The notes beneath the pieces were generated by a model. The model did not search any database and had not been told where the DNA came from. It saw only the letters and a program-made list of their open reading frames with translations. Made by a program: the position numbers and the translations under genes. From NCBI RefSeq assembly GCF_001418335.1, contig NZ_LIPP01000071.1:10104-74103 (forward strand): a stretch of DNA of 64,000 nucleotides, written 5' to 3'. Numbering within the stretch: the first letter of the stretch is position 1; every line of letters starts with the position of its first letter. Of the stretch, positions 59,655 to 64,000 are shown piece by piece. Origin of the DNA: Streptomyces aurantiacus (lineage in GTDB: Bacteria > Actinomycetota > Actinomycetes > Streptomycetales > Streptomycetaceae).

Positions 59655-60571
59655 CCAGCACCCGGCTCATCCACACCGTCGGAACCGGCGCCCTGGAGTG
59701 GCTGCACGCCCACCGCGACGGGTTCCGCCTGGAGCAGGACGTCGACCCGGAGGTCGGCTTCCTGGAACGCTTCAAGCCGGTCGGTGAACTGGCCATCATC
59801 TGCAAGGTGTTGTTCCGCGAAGGGGTGGCGGGCTCACGACAGGCCCAGCTGGCACGGCAGTTGCTCGACCACGCCTGGCGCGACACGCTGGACGGCGGCC
59901 GGATGCTGGTCCGCGGCCACCGCATCGAGCCCCTCTCCCCCATCCCCTTCGAGGTCTATCTGCCGTTCAGGGAACTGGGCTACAGCCGGCCCGAGATCGA
60001 GCAGGCCCTGCTGCTCAACCATCGGCTGGAGAGCTTCGCGGCCTACGAGGTGCCCCCGGCGCGCCGCCTCGGACTCTCCGCGTTCCAGCGCCGTTTCGGG
60101 CTGGCGCCCCGGCCGCCGGAGTCCGAGCTCGTCGGCACGACCTGGCTCGGGCGCACCCCCGAGCCCTGGACCGTCGAAGGGCACATCGCCTACGACGTCA
60201 CGCACACCGTCTTCCACCTCACCGACTGGGGAGAGCGCCCCGACGGCATACCGGACCGGCTCGCCGGCTATCTCGCCACCTGGCTGCCGGTCTGGCTGGA
60301 CGACTGGCTCGACCTGGCGCGCTGGGACCTGCTCGGCGAACTGCTCGTCGTCGATGCCTGCCTGCCGCGCCCCACGCTGGACGAGCGGGCCTGGGAGGGT
60401 TTCGCCGCCGCCCAGCAGCCGGACGGGGCGATGCCGGCCGTGCGCACAATGCCGCAGGGCGACGCCGAGGAACTGTTCGACCTCGTCTACCACCCGACGC
60501 TGGTCGCGGCCTTCGCCTCCGTACTGGCCACTTCCCGCGCCCTCACGCAGCTGGTGCACGCACCGGCATGA
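59651..60571 (+). CDS. DUF6895-like protein 2
   Basis: A 306-residue paralogue of the previous protein without its terminal extensions. The same motifs occur in order: VTHTVFHLTDWG (His185, His189, Asp192), LLVVDACLPR (Cys237) and DLVYHPTLVAAF (His281), with WLPVWLDDWLDLARWDLLGE between. Conservation of these residues across the diverged pair suggests an active or metal site. The ATG overlaps the upstream stop (ATGA), and its own stop overlaps the hydrolase start. Probably acts with DUF6895-like protein 1 as a heteromer; function unknown. Confidence 0.72.
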   Translation: MTSTRLIHTVGTGALEWLHAHRDGFRLEQDVDPEVGFLERFKPVGELAIICKVLFREGVAGSRQAQLARQLLDHAWRDTLDGGRMLVRGHRIEPLSPIPFEVYLPFRELGYSRPEIEQALLLNHRLESFAAYEVPPARRLGLSAFQRRFGLAPRPPESELVGTTWLGRTPEPWTVEGHIAYDVTHTVFHLTDWGERPDGIPDRLAGYLATWLPVWLDDWLDLARWDLLGELLVVDACLPRPTLDERAWEGFAAAQQPDGAMPAVRTMPQGDAEELFDLVYHPTLVAAFASVLATSRALTQLVHAPA

Positions 60572-61713
60572 CGTCACGGACGCCACGGATGTCACAGACG
60601 CCACGACCCGCACCCTGGCCGGGCGATCCCTTCGGCGTCACCGGCGAACTCCCGCCGCGGCGCCCACCGGAGCACTCGTCGGGGCGCCGGCCGGCGGAGG
60701 CGCACCCGGACGGCGAGGCGGTGCGGGAGCTGCTCGACGACGCCGTCGGTGCCGTGGACGCGCCCGACGTCGTCCTCGCCCTCTCCCGGGACGGCCACCG
60801 CGCGGTGCGCTGCGGTGGCACCGGGCCGCCCCCGCCCGTTCCCCGCGACCGGCTGCGCTACGAGATCGGCTCGGCCTCCAAGACGTTCACCGCGCTGCTC
60901 CTGGCCCAGCTGACGCAGTCGGGCGTCCTGTCCGCGGGCGCACCGGCCGCTGCCTGCCTGGACCCCGCCCGGCCGGCCGGGCAACTCCCCGTCACCCTCG
61001 CGCACTTGATCACCCACACGTCCGGACTGCCTGCCCTGCCCGCCGACTTCTTCCTCCGGGCCCTGCCCACCTGGCGCACCGACCCGTACGCCGGATACCC
61101 GGACCGGCGAGTCGTCGACGCCTTTCTGCGCCGTCGGCCACGCCGGCGCCCCGGCACCCGCTGGCACTACTCCAACTTCGGTGTCGCCGTGCTCGGTCAC
61201 GCCCTGGCGGCGGCCACCGCGACGCCCTGGGACGACCTGCTCACCGGGCAGGTGCTGCGGCCACTGGGGCTGGACGGCACCGCTCTTCGGCCCGGCGGCC
61301 CCGGCATCGACGCGATCGGACACCGCAAGGACGGCTCGACGCGCACGTCCCCGTTGAACGTCGGCGGATTCCAGGCGGCCGGCGCGGTCCGGGCGACCCC
61401 GCACGACCTGCTGACGTTCCTCGAAGCCCATCTGGATCCGTCGGGCCGCCCCCTGGCCGGTGCGCTGCGGGCGGTACGCCGTCCGGTCCTCCGGCGCGGC
61501 TGGGGGCACCGGCATGTGCACACGGTGGGCTGGTTCCAGCACCCCACCGGGCACGGCCCGATGTACTTCCACTGCGGGGCGACACTCGGCCAGCAGGCGT
61601 TCCTGGGGTTCAGGCCCGACACCGGCACGGCGCTGGCCGCCGTGTGCACCCGCCGCTTCCGGGCCCGCGACACCTTCGTGGCGACGGCGTACGCGCTGCT
61701 GGCCGAGGCGTGA
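60568..61713 (+). CDS. beta-lactamase-fold serine hydrolase without signal peptide
   Basis: A 381-residue class C beta-lactamase/PBP-like protein. SASK at 102-105 is the SxxK nucleophile motif, YSN at 201-203 is the second motif, and FHCGATLGQQ near residue 330 is in the position of the third (KTG/HxG). It starts with about 60 disordered Pro/Arg-rich residues and has no export signal, unlike most of the family. Members include esterases, D-aminopeptidases and PBP-type macrocyclases such as SurE, so peptide cleavage or cyclisation is a sensible guess here. The start overlaps the previous stop (ATGA); last gene of the operon. Confidence 0.85.
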   Translation: MTSRTPRMSQTPRPAPWPGDPFGVTGELPPRRPPEHSSGRRPAEAHPDGEAVRELLDDAVGAVDAPDVVLALSRDGHRAVRCGGTGPPPPVPRDRLRYEIGSASKTFTALLLAQLTQSGVLSAGAPAAACLDPARPAGQLPVTLAHLITHTSGLPALPADFFLRALPTWRTDPYAGYPDRRVVDAFLRRRPRRRPGTRWHYSNFGVAVLGHALAAATATPWDDLLTGQVLRPLGLDGTALRPGGPGIDAIGHRKDGSTRTSPLNVGGFQAAGAVRATPHDLLTFLEAHLDPSGRPLAGALRAVRRPVLRRGWGHRHVHTVGWFQHPTGHGPMYFHCGATLGQQAFLGFRPDTGTALAAVCTRRFRARDTFVATAYALLAEA

Positions 61714-61815
61714 AGCCACGATCACTGGCGGAGTGGGCACGGCGGGCGGGCAAGCGGCGCGAGGGGCCAGGTTCCGAGACCGGCATCCCGCGCCGCCGCG
61801 GCGACCGCGTGATCG

Positions 61816-63177
61816 TCAGAGGCGCTGCCACAGGGCCGGCGTGAGGCGGGGCTGCCACACTCCCTGCGCCTGGTGCGTCTGCAGGCACTGGTACGAGACA
61901 CCGTCGTAGGTGACCCGCGTCCCGGTCTCGTAGACCTGGCCCGCGGTCCAGCCGGTCGCCCGGTCGTCCTCCGGGGCGGGCGTGCCGCTCTGCCCCGTGG
62001 CGGTCTTCAGCGTCAGGCCGTACGTGCTGAGCACCGGGTTGATGGGCTGGTGGAAGGTGATTCCGCCCTTCTTGCAGTCGCCGGTGCCCCCGGACGTGAC
62101 GCCCTGGGCCTGGGTGCCGGAGACGAAGGAGCCGCCGGAGTCGCCGGGCTCCGCGCACACCGTCGTACGGGTCACTCCGTCGACCTCGCCCTCGGCGTAG
62201 CTCACGCTGGTGCCGTGCTGCTCGATCGTCCCGCAGTGCCAGCCGGTGGTGGAGCCCGACCGGCAGATCGCCGCGCCCACCAGCGCCTGCACCGAGCCGG
62301 TGACCTGCACGTTCGCGTCACCCTCGCCCTTGACGGCGGGCGTGGCGGTCCACTGGCTGTTGACGGCGACCCAGGACATGTCCTGCCGCGGGAAGACCGA
62401 GGCCTCGAAGGTGCCCTGGGCGACCTTGTTGAAGCCGGAGGTCTTGGCATCCGCCTTGCCGCAGTGCCCGGCGCTGGCGAACCCCTGCTGCTCGCCCTTG
62501 GTCACGGAGAACCCCACCGAACAGCGGGCCTTGTCGTCGATGTAGTACGCGTCACCGCCCCGGACGTCGAACAGGGTGCGCGGGCGGTCCGCCGACACCT
62601 TGACGTTCACGAGGCGCCGGTCGATGCCCGCGGCGGCGACGAGCCTGTCGGCCGCCGCGGCGCTCGTCGCCTGCACCGTCACCTGGTTGGTCCGCACGTC
62701 GACGTACCGGACGGGCGTGTCGAGGGACTTGCCCACCGCGGCGGCGTCCAGCTTCGTCCTGGCGGCCTGCAAGTCCTGCAGCGTGTGACTGACGACCTTC
62801 GCCTGCGCCCCGGCCGCCTTGATGGCGGGGGCGTCCGCGGCGTGGGTGGTCGCGACGGTCAGGGCCGCCGAGGTCGTGCCGTGCACCCAGGCACCGGCGA
62901 AGTGCTTGCCCAGCGCGTTCTGGAGCCGGCCGGCGCGCGTGCCCGCCTCCGCCTCGTTCACCAGTCGCGCCTGGGCCTGCGCGCTCGTCAGGCCCAGGTC
63001 CCGCCGCAGCGCGTGCAGGACGGCCGACGACGGTCTGACGGAACCGAGTGTCTGCGCGGAGGAGGGTACGGGGGGCTCGACGGCCGCGGCGGCGGCGGCC
63101 GGCGGCCCCGTGAGCACGAGTGCGCCGAGCACGGTCAGGGCGGTCCGGGCTGCTCCGCCGGCATGTCTGTGGACCAT
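61816..63177 (-). CDS. secreted S1 serine protease (streptogrisin-like) with chitin-binding domain
   Basis: A 453-residue extracellular protease. The signal peptide (ARTALTVLGALVLTGPPAAA) is followed by an alpha-lytic-type propeptide of about 170 residues and a chymotrypsin-fold catalytic domain. The triad is His in FASAGHCGKAD, Asp in QDMSWVAV, and Ser in CAEPGDSGGSF. A short linker leads to a CBM5/12-type carbohydrate-binding domain (AGQVYETGTRVTYDGVSYQC ending LTPALWQRL). The ATG at 63177 has GAGGAG nine bases upstream. It converges with the peptide operon. Confidence 0.93.
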   Translation of the reverse strand: MVHRHAGGAARTALTVLGALVLTGPPAAAAAAVEPPVPSSAQTLGSVRPSSAVLHALRRDLGLTSAQAQARLVNEAEAGTRAGRLQNALGKHFAGAWVHGTTSAALTVATTHAADAPAIKAAGAQAKVVSHTLQDLQAARTKLDAAAVGKSLDTPVRYVDVRTNQVTVQATSAAAADRLVAAAGIDRRLVNVKVSADRPRTLFDVRGGDAYYIDDKARCSVGFSVTKGEQQGFASAGHCGKADAKTSGFNKVAQGTFEASVFPRQDMSWVAVNSQWTATPAVKGEGDANVQVTGSVQALVGAAICRSGSTTGWHCGTIEQHGTSVSYAEGEVDGVTRTTVCAEPGDSGGSFVSGTQAQGVTSGGTGDCKKGGITFHQPINPVLSTYGLTLKTATGQSGTPAPEDDRATGWTAGQVYETGTRVTYDGVSYQCLQTHQAQGVWQPRLTPALWQRL

Positions 63178-63355
63178 CGGATGACTCCTCGTTCGGGGAA
63201 AGGTGGAGAAAGGTGTCGGGAACCTAGACCTTGCCGACATGGACTCAGAAAATGTCCACTTCGCCCCGGTTCGGCGCATCGGACGACACGAAGGACCCGC
63301 CCGGCGGAGTACCGGGTGCCGAGGGACCGGCTCACCAGGTACCGCGGCCCTGGGG

Positions 63356-64000
63356 TCAGGCGGGCTTGAGGCCCGGGTCGCCCGCCTCGGTCACGAAGGA
63401 CGCGGCGGTCGTGACCGGTGCGCCCGGCGTCGTCACGGCGGAGACCGTCCGGAAGTCGGCCCGCGCCTTCTGGCGGTCCAGCGACACCCGCACATAGCCG
63501 CGCCGCCCGTTGTAGAACTTCAGGTGCGGGTTGGCCTTGAGGTACGTGGCCCAGTTGGCGGGCTTCTCCGCGCCGTCCTTGCCGCTCGCGACCGAGGTGG
63601 CGACGATCTCCGTGCCCAGCGTCTTCGAGTCCGGATCGTCGAAGTCGTCCTTGATGTCGAAGGCGTACCCGACGTGCACGTCACCCGTCATGACCACCAG
63701 GTTCTCGACCCCGGCCGCCCGCGCGCCGTCGAGGACCCGCCGGCGCGAGGCCCGGTAGCCGTCCCAGGCGTCCATGGACATCTTCGCCTGGGCGTCGAGG
63801 TCGAACTTGCGCTGCGAGAAGCACACCTGTTGGGGCATGACGTTCCACAGGGCCTCCGAGGCCCGCCAGCCGTCGATGAGCCACTTCTCCTGCGCGGCGC
63901 CCGTGAGGGTGCGGGCCGGATCGTCCGACTCGGGACCGGGTGCGTGCGGGGTGTCCCCGTACGCCTGGTCGGAGCGGTACTGGCGGGTGTCGAGGACGTC
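63356..64000 (-). CDS. PhoD-family alkaline phosphatase D, 5' end outside the window
   Basis: The C-terminal 214 residues of a PhoD-type secreted metallophosphatase; the start lies beyond position 64000. The metal-site segment VENLVVMTGDVHVGYAFDIK is clear, as are GTEIVATSVASG and KFYNGRRGYVRVSLDRQ, which are typical of the family. The stretch from 64000 to 63838 (DVLDTRQYRSDQAYGD ... EKWLIDGWASEALWN) is in frame with the rest. PhoD enzymes hydrolyse phosphate esters outside the cell and are usually controlled by phosphate starvation. The TGA at 63356 ends the gene, with 178 bp before the protease start. Confidence 0.88.
   Translation of the reverse strand, partial: DVLDTRQYRSDQAYGDTPHAPGPESDDPARTLTGAAQEKWLIDGWRASEALWNVMPQQVCFSQRKFDLDAQAKMSMDAWDGYRASRRRVLDGARAAGVENLVVMTGDVHVGYAFDIKDDFDDPDSKTLGTEIVATSVASGKDGAEKPANWATYLKANPHLKFYNGRRGYVRVSLDRQKARADFRTVSAVTTPGAPVTTAASFVTEAGDPGLKPA

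Overview
The window looks like Streptomyces chromosome or that of a very close actinomycete. GC is very high, third codon positions are nearly always G or C, and genes often overlap by ATGA or GTGA. Several lipoproteins and twin-arginine signals are present, and a dispersed hairpin repeat typical of Streptomyces occurs twice. One regulator carries the rare leucine codon TTA. argG places the window in or near the chromosome core, but most other loci are accessory catabolic, regulatory or secreted functions. I saw no rRNA, tRNA, CRISPR array, phage genes or complete insertion sequence.

Layout, 0-15.9 kb: an SDR enzyme, a decayed gene, a MerR regulator divergent from a SulP anion transporter, and a sugar-type ABC importer operon. 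The importer operon has no ATPase, is headed by a class V aminotransferase, and faces a FadR-type GntR regulator with two matched operators. Next come a twin-arginine FAD dehydrogenase facing a PucR-type regulator with a TTA codon, a phytoene-desaturase-like oxidoreductase, an SRPBCC protein, and a TetR regulator facing a Dabb protein across a perfect 29-bp dyad.

15.9-29.9 kb: a molybdate module (HTH-TOBE protein, then modABC), a remnant of a zinc-type dehydrogenase, small hypothetical proteins, a P-loop kinase-like protein, a secreted GH78 rhamnosidase, an AI-2E family membrane protein, an M23 peptidase preceded by a coupled mini-ORF, an HxlR regulator facing RidA, and argG with a likely ARG box.

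29.9-44.3 kb: an AlkZ-like protein, a WYL regulator, and a probable cell-surface glycan cluster. The cluster comprises a sugar epimerase, a two-component system, a GT2, a TIGR04282 transferase, a methyltransferase, a membrane protein, a cytochrome-b/molybdopterin fusion and a GT39-like membrane protein. A MerR regulator, a second methyltransferase and an FG-GAP lipoprotein follow.

44.3-57.4 kb: DUF5990, a gabD-gabT pair facing a PucR regulator, a quinone reductase, a secreted SnoaL-like protein, a beta-propeller protein, a MmyB-type regulator and a PaoABC-like molybdenum aldehyde oxidase operon. The modABC genes would supply molybdenum to this oxidase and to the 38-kb fusion protein.

57.5-61.7 kb holds the most unusual locus. 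A 62-residue Ser/Thr-rich peptide with a Pro/Lys tail is followed by four tightly coupled genes: an unrecognised protein, two paralogues of a DUF6895-like family, and a beta-lactamase-fold serine hydrolase with no signal peptide. It resembles an undescribed ribosomal-peptide pathway. A secreted S1 protease with a C-terminal carbohydrate-binding domain and a truncated PhoD phosphatase end the window.
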